64,000 nucleotides of DNA, from the NCBI RefSeq assembly GCF_013340205.1, contig NZ_BJTG01000004.1, positions 434,001-498,000 on the forward strand, written 5' to 3'. Both the position numbers and the translations under genes were made by a program. Every line of letters starts with the position of its first letter. The stretch's first letter is position 1. The notes under the pieces are model-generated. The model was given only the letters and a program-made list of their open reading frames with translations, did no database searches and was not told where the DNA came from. Of this stretch, positions 42,334-52,422 are shown one piece after another. This DNA is from Anaeromyxobacter diazotrophicus (GTDB lineage Bacteria > Myxococcota > Myxococcia > Myxococcales > Anaeromyxobacteraceae).

Positions 42334-43554
42334 GTGAACCAGAACGACCGCCGTGAAATCCAGAAGCCGGCCGTCACCCGGCGCGATTTCTTCAAGACCG
42401 CCGCGGTGAGCGCCGGAGCGATGGCGGTGGCTGGCCTCGCGGTCAAGGTCGAGGCCGCCGAGGCCGCCGGGCCGGCCGCGGCCCCCGCCGCCGCCGCGGG
42501 CGCGCCCGCCGCCGCGGCGCCCGGCGGCAAGACGCTGCCGGAGGTCATGAAGGCCGCCCGCGAGAAGCTCTACCCGAAGTGCCGCGTCTGCCCGGAGTGC
42601 GACGGCCAGGCCTGCTCGGGCGAGGTCCCGGGCATGGGGGGCATCGGGACCGGCAAGGCCTTCCGGAACAACCTCGAGGCGCTGGCGTCGTACGGCCTCG
42701 CCATGAAGACCTTCCACGACGTCAAGAAGCCCGACACCTCGATCACGCTCTTCGGCGAGAAGCTGTCGATGCCCATCCTCTCCGCCATCACGGGCGGCGT
42801 GACCTACAACATGGGCCTCAAGGGCAAGGTCACCGAGGAGGAGTACATGGAGGGCGTCATCGGCGGCTGCATCGCCGCCGGCACCCTCGGGTTCGCGGCC
42901 GACGGCATCGAGGACCCGGTCACGACCTACGCCACCCGGCTCGCGGTCATCAAGAAGTTCGGCGGCAAGGGCCTCGCCCAGGTGAAGCCGCGCGCGCAGG
43001 TGGACATCATCGAGCGCATGCACATGGTGGAGGCCTCCGGGGCGAAGGCGATCTTCATCGACATCGACTCGGCCGGCCGGGCCGCTCGCTGCAAGCCGCC
43101 GCAGATCGTCGAGCCGAAGACCCCGGCGCAGCTGCGCGAGCTCGTCAAGGCGACGAAGCTCCCGTTCGTCATCAAGGGCGTCATGACCCCGGAGGAGGCG
43201 CAGCTCGCCGTCGACGTCGGCGCGGCCGGCATCGTGGTGTCGAACCACGGCGGGCGCGTGCTCGACCACACCCCCGGCACGGCCAAGGTGCTGCCGGCCA
43301 TCGCCAAGGCGGTGAAGGGGCGCACGCTCGTCTTCGCCGACGGCGGCGTCCGCTACGGCTCCGACGTGCTGAAGCTGCTCGCGCTGGGCGCGAACGCGGT
43401 GCTGGTGGGCCGGCCGGTGCTGCGCGGCTCGGTCGGCGGCGGCGCCGAGGGCGTGAAGCTGGTGCTCGAGAAGATGCGCTCCGAGCTCGTGGACGCCATG
43501 GTGCTGACCGGCACGGCGAGCGTGAAGAAGGTCAGCCGCAGCATCCTGGCGTGA
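42334..43554 (+). CDS. Tat-exported FMN-dependent hydroxyacid oxidase-like protein with four-Cys motif
   Basis: A 406-residue protein. TRRDFFK with twin Arg at 16-17 and the hydrophobic stretch after it form a Tat signal, so the folded protein with cofactor goes to the periplasm. An Ala/Pro linker is followed by Cys83-x2-Cys86-x2-Cys89-x4-Cys94 and the FMN barrel of the lactate/glycolate oxidase superfamily, with Lys in VIKGVMT and the His/Arg pair in SNHGGRVLDHTPGTA. The Tyr expected in classical family members after the second strand is replaced (QVKPRAQ), so the substrate is uncertain. GTG 42334 with AGGAG upstream is preferred to ATG 42274. The triheme protein follows. Confidence 0.83.
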   Translation: MNQNDRREIQKPAVTRRDFFKTAAVSAGAMAVAGLAVKVEAAEAAGPAAAPAAAAGAPAAAAPGGKTLPEVMKAAREKLYPKCRVCPECDGQACSGEVPGMGGIGTGKAFRNNLEALASYGLAMKTFHDVKKPDTSITLFGEKLSMPILSAITGGVTYNMGLKGKVTEEEYMEGVIGGCIAAGTLGFAADGIEDPVTTYATRLAVIKKFGGKGLAQVKPRAQVDIIERMHMVEASGAKAIFIDIDSAGRAARCKPPQIVEPKTPAQLRELVKATKLPFVIKGVMTPEEAQLAVDVGAAGIVVSNHGGRVLDHTPGTAKVLPAIAKAVKGRTLVFADGGVRYGSDVLKLLALGANAVLVGRPVLRGSVGGGAEGVKLVLEKMRSELVDAMVLTGTASVKKVSRSILA

Positions 43555-43568
43555 GGGAGCCCTCGCCC

Positions 43569-44573
43569 ATGAAGAAGCTCATGCTGGGCCTGGCCGCGCT
43601 GGCGGCCGCGCTGGCGGGCCCCGCCGGCGCCACGCCGGATGGCAAGGCGCTCCTGTACGGCGGGGCGGGCCAGGGGAAGGTCATCTTCGACGGGCGGCTG
43701 CACGCGTCGAGGGGGTACGCGTGCAAGAGCTGCCACGCCGACCTGTTCCCGGCCCGGAAGCAGGCGCTCATCTCGATGGATGATCACGGCAACGGCACGA
43801 AGTGCTTCGCCTGCCATGACGGCCGGACCGCCTCCTTCGACTGCCAGTCGTGCCACCGCGATCCGGCCGCGGCGGCGAAGCAGCCGCCGGTCCGCATCCA
43901 CGGCGCCGCCAGCGTCTTCGACAGCGTGGTGAGCCCGTACCGCTCGGCCGTCGAGAAGGCGACCGGGATCAGCCTGGCGGTCGACAAGAACAACGCCGGG
44001 AAAGGGATGAAGGAGCTGGCCGAGGGCAAGTGCGACCTCGCCATGGTGTCCGCCTCGCTGGAGGCGAGCCTCGCGGCCGCCAGGTCCGCCGGGCTGCAGC
44101 AGGCGCCCGCCGACCTGCGCATGCACCTCATCGCCACCTCCGAGGTGGTGTTCGTGGTGCACCCGTCCAACCCGGTGAAGACCCTGAGCTGGGAGCAGCT
44201 GAAGGACATCCACACCGGCAAGGTCGCGAGCTGGAAGGAGCTCGGCGGCAAGGATCAGCCCATCGCCGTCTACACCGACGCCGCGGCCAGCGCGACGCGC
44301 GGGCTGGTGAAGCAGGTGGTGATGGGGAACGCCGACTACGCCCCGGCGGCCAGGGCGGTCGGGTTCGTGAAGGAGGTCAACGACCGCGTGGCCCAGGACG
44401 AGGCCGGCGTCGGCGCGCTCGGGCTCGAGTTCGCGGACCCGAAGCAGGTCGCGATCGTGCAGACGAAGAAGGTGGAGCGGCCGCTCGCCTTCGTGACGAT
44501 CGGCGCTCCGAGCGAGCAGGTGCAGCGGGTCATCGACGCCTTCCGCGCCGAGGCGAAGGCCCGGGCCAAATAG
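43569..44573 (+). CDS. Triheme cytochrome fused to phosphate-binding-type PBP domain
   Basis: A 334-residue periplasmic protein. Signal peptide (1-21); three CxxCH sites at Cys52-His56, Cys79-His83 and Cys92-His96, with spare histidines (45, 73) that could be distal ligands, resembling a c7-type triheme unit. From about residue 105 to the end the chain is a PstS-like periplasmic binding protein (HGAASVFDSVVSPY, SWEQLKDIHTGKVASWKELGG). This fusion is unusual. The gene lies 14 bases after the Tat-exported flavoprotein and is probably its electron acceptor or sensor; the ligand is unknown. Confidence 0.87.
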   Translation: MKKLMLGLAALAAALAGPAGATPDGKALLYGGAGQGKVIFDGRLHASRGYACKSCHADLFPARKQALISMDDHGNGTKCFACHDGRTASFDCQSCHRDPAAAAKQPPVRIHGAASVFDSVVSPYRSAVEKATGISLAVDKNNAGKGMKELAEGKCDLAMVSASLEASLAAARSAGLQQAPADLRMHLIATSEVVFVVHPSNPVKTLSWEQLKDIHTGKVASWKELGGKDQPIAVYTDAAASATRGLVKQVVMGNADYAPAARAVGFVKEVNDRVAQDEAGVGALGLEFADPKQVAIVQTKKVERPLAFVTIGAPSEQVQRVIDAFRAEAKARAK

Positions 44574-44700
44574 CCGTCGGGCTGGGCCGGGCGCGATTCC
44601 CGATCGCGCCCGGCCCAGCGCCGCCTCGAGCGCCGGGCGCGGTAGGGAATCCACCTACCCCTCGAGCTGAATACGGGCCGGCCCGGCGCGTCTGCCGGGC

Positions 44701-45108
44701 ATGACCGCCACGACCCCGAGAGCGCTCCTCCTCCACGGCGACCGCCGTACCCGCCAGCTGCTGCGCCGCGGCCTCGCCTGCCACGGCTTCGAGGTCCTGA
44801 CGGCCGCCGACGGCGAGCGCGGCCTGACCGTGCTCCTCGACGAGCTCCTCGACCTCGACGTGCTGGTGCTCGACGCCGACCTGCCGCGCCGCGACGGGTG
44901 GTCGCTCCTGCGCCTCATCCGCTCGGCGGGCGGGGAGCGCGACCTGCGGGTGGTGGTGGTCGGGCGCGGCCTCGACCCGGCGCGCTGCGCCCAGCTGCGC
45001 TGGCTGGGCGCGGACGCCGCGCTCGACCTGGCGCAGGGCGCCGAGCGGATCGCCGACGCCGCGGAGGGCACGGCGGTCCCGAGCTGGCCGGCGCTCGCCT
45101 GCGCCTGA
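44701..45108 (+). CDS. Degenerate response-regulator receiver domain
   Basis: A 135-residue CheY fold. The phosphoacceptor-like Asp is in VLVLDADLPRRDGW, but the acidic pair is changed (LLLHGDRR instead of VDDD), the Thr/Ser position reads VVVGRG, and the conserved Lys is absent (DAALDLAQG). Phosphorylation-dependent switching is therefore doubtful; it may be a pseudo-receiver used for protein binding. It stands alone after the triheme gene with 127 bases between. Confidence 0.78.
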   Translation: MTATTPRALLLHGDRRTRQLLRRGLACHGFEVLTAADGERGLTVLLDELLDLDVLVLDADLPRRDGWSLLRLIRSAGGERDLRVVVVGRGLDPARCAQLRWLGADAALDLAQGAERIADAAEGTAVPSWPALACA

Positions 45109-45120
45109 GGCGGGGCGCGG

Positions 45121-46455
<1,335 letters not shown>

Positions 46456-46632
46456 CTCGAGGGACTCCTGCGGCGCCGGGCGCGCGGCGAGCCGGCGCGG
46501 GGGCGATGCTGTGGGGGCGGGGGCCGTCTCCCGCCAGCGGGGGCGCGTTCGCGCCGGAGGCCGGGGGGAGCTGTAGCCTGCGCCGCCGCTGCCGGCGCGG
46601 GCCTGCGCGTCCCGGAGCGGGACGGCCGCGCA

Positions 46633-46661
46633 GGTATAGCGGCTCGCGCCGAGCGATGCAA
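46633..46661 (-). promoter_or_regulatory. Candidate promoter of DEAD-box helicase
   Basis: TTGCAT (46661-46656), 17-base spacer, TATACC (46638-46633) on the minus strand. The start point near 46627 gives a leader of about 170 bases, a length often seen for helicase genes. Confidence 0.45.
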
Positions 46662-46708
46662 GGCGCGCGCCGGGCGCCCGCCCGCCCGCGCCATCGCGCG
46701 AGCGCCGA

Positions 46709-48328
46709 TCAGGCCTCGCCGGCGGGACCCGCCGGCGCGCCGGCCTGCCGCGCGCCCGGCGGCGCGGGCGGCGGGAGCGCGGCGATCTCCTCGTCGAGCT
46801 TCCGGATGAGCTCGCGCGAGTAGGGGCCGAGGTGCAGGTAGAGGGCGGCGAAGGAGAGGACGATCTTGAGCGCGGCCGGGTTGTGGGTGAGGGCGTCGGC
46901 GACCGTCCGCCACCACTCGCCGCGGACCGCCCGGTCGCGCACCCCCTGCAGCCAGAGCATCCCGAAGAAGCCGCGCAGGTCCCGCAGCACGTTGCGCACG
47001 GAGGGGCGCACCGACTGGGCCGACCGGTCGAGCTCGCGTCCGACGCGCCGCGCGCGGGCGAAGAACGCCGCCGGCGCGTAGACGCGCGCGAGGACCTCGC
47101 GGTAGTCCCGCAGCACCTCGCGGCGCGGGCGCAGCGTGGTGAAGTTGAGGCCCGAGGTGCACTGATCGGCGTCCTCGGCCTCGTAGACCACCTCCGCGCC
47201 GAGCCGGCCCTCCGCCGCCAGCCGCCGGGCGAGCTGGGTGCCGCGGAGCGCGAAGAGCAGGCCCACCATGCAGACGGGGATGCCGGCCGCCTCGATGCAG
47301 CCGACCATGGCGTCCGCCACGCCCGCGCCCTCCGCGTCGAAGCCGACGATGAACCCGGCGTTCACGAACAGCCCGGCGCCGTGGATGGCGCGCACGCTGG
47401 CGGCGATGTCGCGGCGGAGGTTCTGGCGCTTGTTCGAGGCGAGCAGCGCCGCCGGGTCGGGGGTCTCGATCCCGACGAAGACCGCGAAGAAGTTGGCGTC
47501 GCGCAGGAGCGCGAGCAGCTCCGGGTCGCTGCCGAGGTCGAGGCTCGCCTCGGTGGTGAACTCGAAGGGGCGCCGCCGCGCGCGGGTCCAGGCGGCGAGC
47601 TCCTTCAGGAACGGCTTCACCGCCTTGCGCTGCCCGATGAGGTTGTCGTCCACGAAGTCGACGTGGCCGCGGTAGCCGAGCGCGCGCAGCGCGTCGAGCT
47701 CGCGGAGGAGCTGGGCGGTGCCCTTGGTGCGCGGCGCGCGCCCGTTCAGCTCGATGACGTTGCAGAACTCGCAGCCGAAGGGGCAGCCGCGCGAGAACTG
47801 GACGCCGACGTGCAGGTAGTGCTCGAGCTTGAGCAGGTCGAAGCGCGGGACCGGCGAGCGCGCGAGGTCGGGGAAGCGCGTGGCGGTGAACGTCCCCGAG
47901 GTCGCGCCCGCGCGCCAGGCGGCGACGAAGTCGGCCAGGATCTCCTCGGCCTCGCCGAGCACGCGGAAGTCCGCCGCGCCGTAGGCGTCGGGGACGCAGG
48001 TCGGGTCGGGGCCGCCCACCACCACCGGCTTCCCGTGCGCGTGCGCGCGCTCGACGAGCGCGAGCACGTCCTTCCGCTGGGGCAGCATGCCGCCCGTCAG
48101 GACCACGTCCGCCCAGCGCAGGTCCTCGTCGCGGAGCTCCTCGACGTTGCGGTCGACGAGGCGGAGCTCCCACTCGGCCGGCAGCAGCGCGGCCACGGTG
48201 ATGATCCCGAGCGGCGCGGCCGAGTACCGCGCGCCGAGGAGCTCGCAGGTGCGCCGGTAGTTCCAGAAGGAGGTCCCGGCGAAGCGGGGAGAGACGAGGA
48301 GGGCCCTGCACCCCGGTGGCCGGATCAT
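46709..48328 (-). CDS. B12-binding radical SAM protein with DUF4070
   Basis: A 539-residue enzyme. The N-terminal Rossmann-like B12 domain (about residues 1-140) contains APLGIITVAALLPAEWELRLVDRN. The radical SAM core has the 4Fe-4S motif CPFGCEFC near residue 186, followed by DDNLIGQR. The C-terminal part from about 380 is DUF4070-like. The class performs methyl transfers or rearrangements on unactivated carbons; the hopanoid C-2 methylase HpnP has the same layout and similar N-terminal phrases. No hopanoid genes are adjacent, so the substrate is left open. Confidence 0.85.
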   Translation of the reverse strand: MIRPPGCRALLVSPRFAGTSFWNYRRTCELLGARYSAAPLGIITVAALLPAEWELRLVDRNVEELRDEDLRWADVVLTGGMLPQRKDVLALVERAHAHGKPVVVGGPDPTCVPDAYGAADFRVLGEAEEILADFVAAWRAGATSGTFTATRFPDLARSPVPRFDLLKLEHYLHVGVQFSRGCPFGCEFCNVIELNGRAPRTKGTAQLLRELDALRALGYRGHVDFVDDNLIGQRKAVKPFLKELAAWTRARRRPFEFTTEASLDLGSDPELLALLRDANFFAVFVGIETPDPAALLASNKRQNLRRDIAASVRAIHGAGLFVNAGFIVGFDAEGAGVADAMVGCIEAAGIPVCMVGLLFALRGTQLARRLAAEGRLGAEVVYEAEDADQCTSGLNFTTLRPRREVLRDYREVLARVYAPAAFFARARRVGRELDRSAQSVRPSVRNVLRDLRGFFGMLWLQGVRDRAVRGEWWRTVADALTHNPAALKIVLSFAALYLHLGPYSRELIRKLDEEIAALPPPAPPGARQAGAPAGPAGEA

Positions 48329-48423
48329 GACCGAAGGTACCGCTACGGCGCCGAGAGCGCGAGGCCCCCGTGCTCACGGCGGCGCGGGCAGGGCGACGCA
48401 CGTACCGGTCAGGGACGAACTCC

Positions 48424-48948
48424 TCAGACCCAGCCGAGGGCGCCGGCCAGCGCGCCGAGGGCCATGAGCCACAGGATGTGGAGGCGGGTGCGCCAGACGG
48501 CGAGCGCCGCCGCGGCCGCGAGGGCGATGGGGCGCCAGCCCGGCAGCTCCGACGCGATGATCCAGCTCGTGGCCGCCAGGAGCGCGATGGTGACGGGGGC
48601 CATGCCCGCCTTGAACGCGAGCACCGCGCGGTGATGCTGGCGGGCGTGCCCCCAGCGCCCGACCGCGACGGCGAGCATCGACGAGGGCGCCAGCACCGCC
48701 AGTTGCGCGCAGACCGCGCCGGCGAGCCCCGCGGCCTGGAACCCCAGCAGCGCGACGTACAGCGTGTTCGGACCCGGCGCGGCCTGGGCGATGGCGATGG
48801 ACGAGGCGAACTGCGCGTCGTCGAGGAGCGCCAGCCGGCCGACGACCAGCCGGTGCAGATCGGGCGCGATGGCGAGCGCGCCGCCCACCTGCAGCAGCGA
48901 GAGCAGGAGGACCTGGCCCAGCAAGACCGCCCAGCCCAGGGTGCTCAT
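48424..48948 (-). CDS. ChrA-type chromate transporter, second half
   Basis: A 174-residue membrane protein with five or six hydrophobic helices. It carries the CHR-domain phrase QVGGALAIAPDLHRLVV and the diagnostic APGPN. Together with the upstream gene it forms a split, two-gene ChrA of the short-chain type that exports chromate. Its ATG overlaps the stop of the first half as ATGA. Confidence 0.88.
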   Translation of the reverse strand: MSTLGWAVLLGQVLLLSLLQVGGALAIAPDLHRLVVGRLALLDDAQFASSIAIAQAAPGPNTLYVALLGFQAAGLAGAVCAQLAVLAPSSMLAVAVGRWGHARQHHRAVLAFKAGMAPVTIALLAATSWIIASELPGWRPIALAAAAALAVWRTRLHILWLMALGALAGALGWV

Positions 48949-49532
48949 CGGCCGCCGCCGACGCGTCGCCAGGCCAGCCCGAACGCCGCTGGCGCGACCG
49001 CGAGCAGGGTCCAGCCGAGCGGCAAGCGCAGGAGCCCCACCAGCGCGAACGACCCGGCGCCGAAGGCGACGCACGCCGGGAGCCCGAGCGGATTGCCGCG
49101 GAGCGACGCCCCGAGCTTCAGCGCGGTCCCGGCGATGAGGCCCGCCGACACCGCGCCCATCCCGCGGAGCGCGCCCGCGACCTCGGGGACCGACGCCCAG
49201 CGCGCGTACACGGCCACCAGCGAGAGCACGATCGCGAAGGGCACCGCGAGGAGGCCGCCGAGCGCCGCCAGCGCGCCGCGCCAGCCGAAGAACCGATCGC
49301 CCAGCATGAGCGCGACGTTGCAGACGTTCGGGCCCGGGAGCACCTGGCCGATCGACAAGAGCTCGACGAACTCCGCGCGGCTCAGCCAGCGCTTGTCCTC
49401 GCAGAGCACGCGCTGCGCCACCACGATCACGCCGCCGAAGCCCTGCAGGGCGAGGATCGTGAAGGCGACGAACAGCGCGCGCGGCGAGCCGGGGGCCTGC
49501 GCGGCCGGGGGGCGGTGACCGTCGCTCGTCAT
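48945..49532 (-). CDS. ChrA-type chromate transporter, first half
   Basis: A 195-residue membrane protein. It has the N-terminal CHR-domain pattern FGGVIVVAQRVLCEDKRWLS and LPGPN. Paired short CHR proteins insert with opposite topology to form one transporter. ATG 49532 is the only start that leaves the cytoplasmic N-terminus intact. It lies 157 bases after a MerR regulator gene; a -35-like box with a dyad precedes it. Confidence 0.88.
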   Translation of the reverse strand: MTSDGHRPPAAQAPGSPRALFVAFTILALQGFGGVIVVAQRVLCEDKRWLSRAEFVELLSIGQVLPGPNVCNVALMLGDRFFGWRGALAALGGLLAVPFAIVLSLVAVYARWASVPEVAGALRGMGAVSAGLIAGTALKLGASLRGNPLGLPACVAFGAGSFALVGLLRLPLGWTLLAVAPAAFGLAWRRVGGGR

Positions 49533-49640
49533 CCCGGCCAGGCTATCCGCCTGCGGTCCGGCGCGGAACCGCGAATCGTGGCGCCGCCGGGCGCGGCCGC
49601 GCCCAGCGCAAGGCTCCTGCACCTGCCCACCGTGAGTCTG

Positions 49641-49659
49641 ATAATGGAGATTATGTCAA
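49641..49659 (-). promoter_or_regulatory. -35 box and dyad before chrA pair
   Basis: On the minus strand TTGACA (49659-49654) abuts the inverted repeat ATAAT-CTCC-ATTAT (49654-49641). It is an A/T island in a very GC-rich background. No good -10 is found at 17 or 19 bases. Confidence 0.45.
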
Positions 49660-49689
49660 CTAGGCCCGGGACCGGGGGCGCCCGGGTTC

Positions 49690-50256
49690 TCACCGTTCCG
49701 GCGCGTCCTTCGCGCGGCCGGCAGGTCCCGCGGCGGCGGCCGCCGGGTCGTCCACGCCCGGGGTCGTCTCCTGCTCCGCCGCCTCGTGCCGGCACAGCCC
49801 GTTGCGCGCCAGCACCTTCACGATCCGCATCGAGCCGAGGCTGTCTCCGACCGCGCACGGGCACCGCTCGGTGTCCTGGCACGTGAGCCGGGTCTGGATG
49901 GCGTTGAGCGCCTCGGTCAGCTCGCGCTTCACGCGCCGGAGCCGGTCGAGCCGCCGCTGCGCTTGCTCGATGTGCGAGACGAGCACGTGCTCGAAGCGCG
50001 CGGCGAACTCGGCGGCGGTCGCGCAGCCCGCGCGCAGGTCCAGCACCGCGCGGATCTCGGACAGCGGCAGTCCGAGCTCGCGCAGGTCGGCGATGAGGCG
50101 CAGCTTCTCCAGGTCCTGGGCCGTGTACCGGCGGTGACCGCCCTCGCTCACCTCGGCGGGCCGGAGCAGCCCTTGCTCCTCGTAGAAGCGGATGGTCCGG
50201 ACGGTGTTACCCGTCGCCCGCGCCAGATCGCCCGACGAAAACTCCGCCGTATCCAC
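49690..50256 (-). CDS. MerR-family metal-responsive regulator
   Basis: A 188-residue activator. Winged HTH at the N-terminus (FSSGDLARATGNTVRTIRFYEEQGLLRP), a dimer helix starting LRAGCATAAEF whose Cys matches the metal ligand of ZntR/CueR-type proteins, and further cysteines in TCQDTERCPCAVG and GLCRHE. Metal or oxyanion sensing is therefore likely. It precedes the split chromate transporter in the same direction and has a -35 plus dyad upstream of its own start. Confidence 0.88.
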   Translation of the reverse strand: MDTAEFSSGDLARATGNTVRTIRFYEEQGLLRPAEVSEGGHRRYTAQDLEKLRLIADLRELGLPLSEIRAVLDLRAGCATAAEFAARFEHVLVSHIEQAQRRLDRLRRVKRELTEALNAIQTRLTCQDTERCPCAVGDSLGSMRIVKVLARNGLCRHEAAEQETTPGVDDPAAAAAGPAGRAKDAPER

Positions 50257-50284
50257 GAGCCGTCCCGCCCTTTCCGCTCACGGA

Positions 50285-50311
50285 CCTAACGAGTCGACGT
50301 CAGGCTGTCAA
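50285..50311 (-). promoter_or_regulatory. -35 box and dyad before MerR gene
   Basis: TTGACA (50311-50306) is followed after one base by a dyad, CCTGACG-tcgact-CGTTAGG (50304-50285), with one mismatch between arms. A dyad in the spacer just after the -35 is the usual MerR arrangement. The -10 is weak. Confidence 0.5.
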
Positions 50312-50337
50312 CGCGACGGGCGCCACGGCTGCGGGCG

Positions 50338-51117
50338 CTAGGCCCCCTTGAACGCGGCGGGCCGCTTCTCCAGGAAGGCGCGCATCCCCTCGCGCGCGTC
50401 CTCCGTGGCGAACGTCCCCGAGAACGCCTGCCGCTCCAGCTCGTTCGCGACCGGCAGCGCCACGTCGGCACCCGCCACCACCGCCCGCTTCGCCTGGGCC
50501 ACCGCCAGCGGGCCGCGGCTCGCGATCTTCCGCGCCTGCTCCTTCACGAACGGGAGGAGCCGGTCGGCGGGCAGGACGTCCAGCACGAGGCCCATCTCCT
50601 TCGCCCGCGCCGCGTCGTAGTGGTCGCCGGTCATGATCATCTCGAGCGCGCGCATGGCGCCCACCCGCCGGGCCAGCCGCTGCGTGCCGCCGAACCCCGG
50701 GATGATGCCCAGGTTCACCTCCGGCTGCCCGAAGCGCGCCCGCTCGCCGGCGTAGACGAGGTCGCAGGCGAGCGCCACCTCGCAGCCGCCGCCGAGCGCG
50801 AAGCCGTTCACGGCGGCCAGCACCGGCACCGGGAGCGCCTCGAGGCGCGCCAGCACGCCGTGCGCGCGCTCCGCGAAGCGCCGCGCGGCGGCGGGCGTCA
50901 TCTGCGCCATGGCGGCGATGTCGGCCCCGGCCACGAACGCCTTCTCGCCGGCGCCGGTGAGCACGAGCGCCCGCGCCGCCCCGGCCTCCACCTCGGCCAC
51001 GACCTGCCCCAGCTCCTCGATGGTCTGCGCGTCGAGCGCGTTCAGCACCTTGGGCCGGTTGAAGGTGGCGAGCCCGACCCCGTCCTCGACCTGCCACAGG
51101 AGGTTCTGCAGCGCCAT
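50338..51117 (-). CDS. Enoyl-CoA hydratase (crotonase)
   Basis: A 259-residue crotonase. AFVAGADIAAMA and NGFALGGGCEVALACD form the oxyanion hole, and both glutamates are present (GGCEVA and QPEVNLGIIPG). With the 3-hydroxybutyryl-CoA dehydrogenase immediately upstream it catalyses crotonyl-CoA to 3-hydroxybutyryl-CoA to acetoacetyl-CoA in butyrate-type beta-oxidation or its reverse. The C-terminus EKRPAAFKGA is typical of short-chain enzymes. Confidence 0.92.
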   Translation of the reverse strand: MALQNLLWQVEDGVGLATFNRPKVLNALDAQTIEELGQVVAEVEAGAARALVLTGAGEKAFVAGADIAAMAQMTPAAARRFAERAHGVLARLEALPVPVLAAVNGFALGGGCEVALACDLVYAGERARFGQPEVNLGIIPGFGGTQRLARRVGAMRALEMIMTGDHYDAARAKEMGLVLDVLPADRLLPFVKEQARKIASRGPLAVAQAKRAVVAGADVALPVANELERQAFSGTFATEDAREGMRAFLEKRPAAFKGA

Positions 51118-51147
51118 GGCGTTGCCTTTCCGCCGCCCGCGGCGGCG

Positions 51148-51999
<852 letters not shown>

Positions 52000-52089
52000 G
52001 CGTGCGCCTCCCGTCCCGCCAGGTGTAGGAGAGCCCCGCAGCCTTGTCAACGCGCCCCGCGGAGGGGGCGCGGCCCCTCCCCCGCCGGC

Positions 52090-52422
52090 TCAGGAGGCGG
52101 GGATGACGACGGTTCCGCTCTCGCTGACGGTGAAGCTGCGCTCGAGCTCCCGCGGCGCCCCCGGACCGAGCAGGCGGAGCCGGGCCCGGTACGCGCCGTC
52201 CGGCAGGCGCACGCGGTGGCTGGCCTGGCCGTCCGGGCCCACCCGCAGCTCGGCCCGGCGGACCACCTCGGCCTCCCCGCGCACGAGCTCCACCTCGAGC
52301 CCCGTCGCGCCGCTCCCGGCCACGCCGTAGACCAGCGTCACCTCCCGGGGGTTGGCCCGGAAGAGGAACAGGCCCAGCGCCACCGCGCCGCCGAGCAGGA
52401 CGAGCCGCGCGGCGGCCTTCAC
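52090..52422 (-). CDS. Small membrane-anchored protein, unknown
   Basis: A 110-residue protein with an N-terminal hydrophobic anchor (about residues 6-21) and a beta-strand-rich periplasmic domain (EVTLVYGVAGSGATGLEVELV, YRARLRLLGPGA). GTG 52422 overlaps the stop of the upstream gene as GTGA. The sequence is well ordered and not low-complexity, which supports a real gene; no family is recognised. Confidence 0.68.
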   Translation of the reverse strand: MKAAARLVLLGGAVALGLFLFRANPREVTLVYGVAGSGATGLEVELVRGEAEVVRRAELRVGPDGQASHRVRLPDGAYRARLRLLGPGAPRELERSFTVSESGTVVIPAS

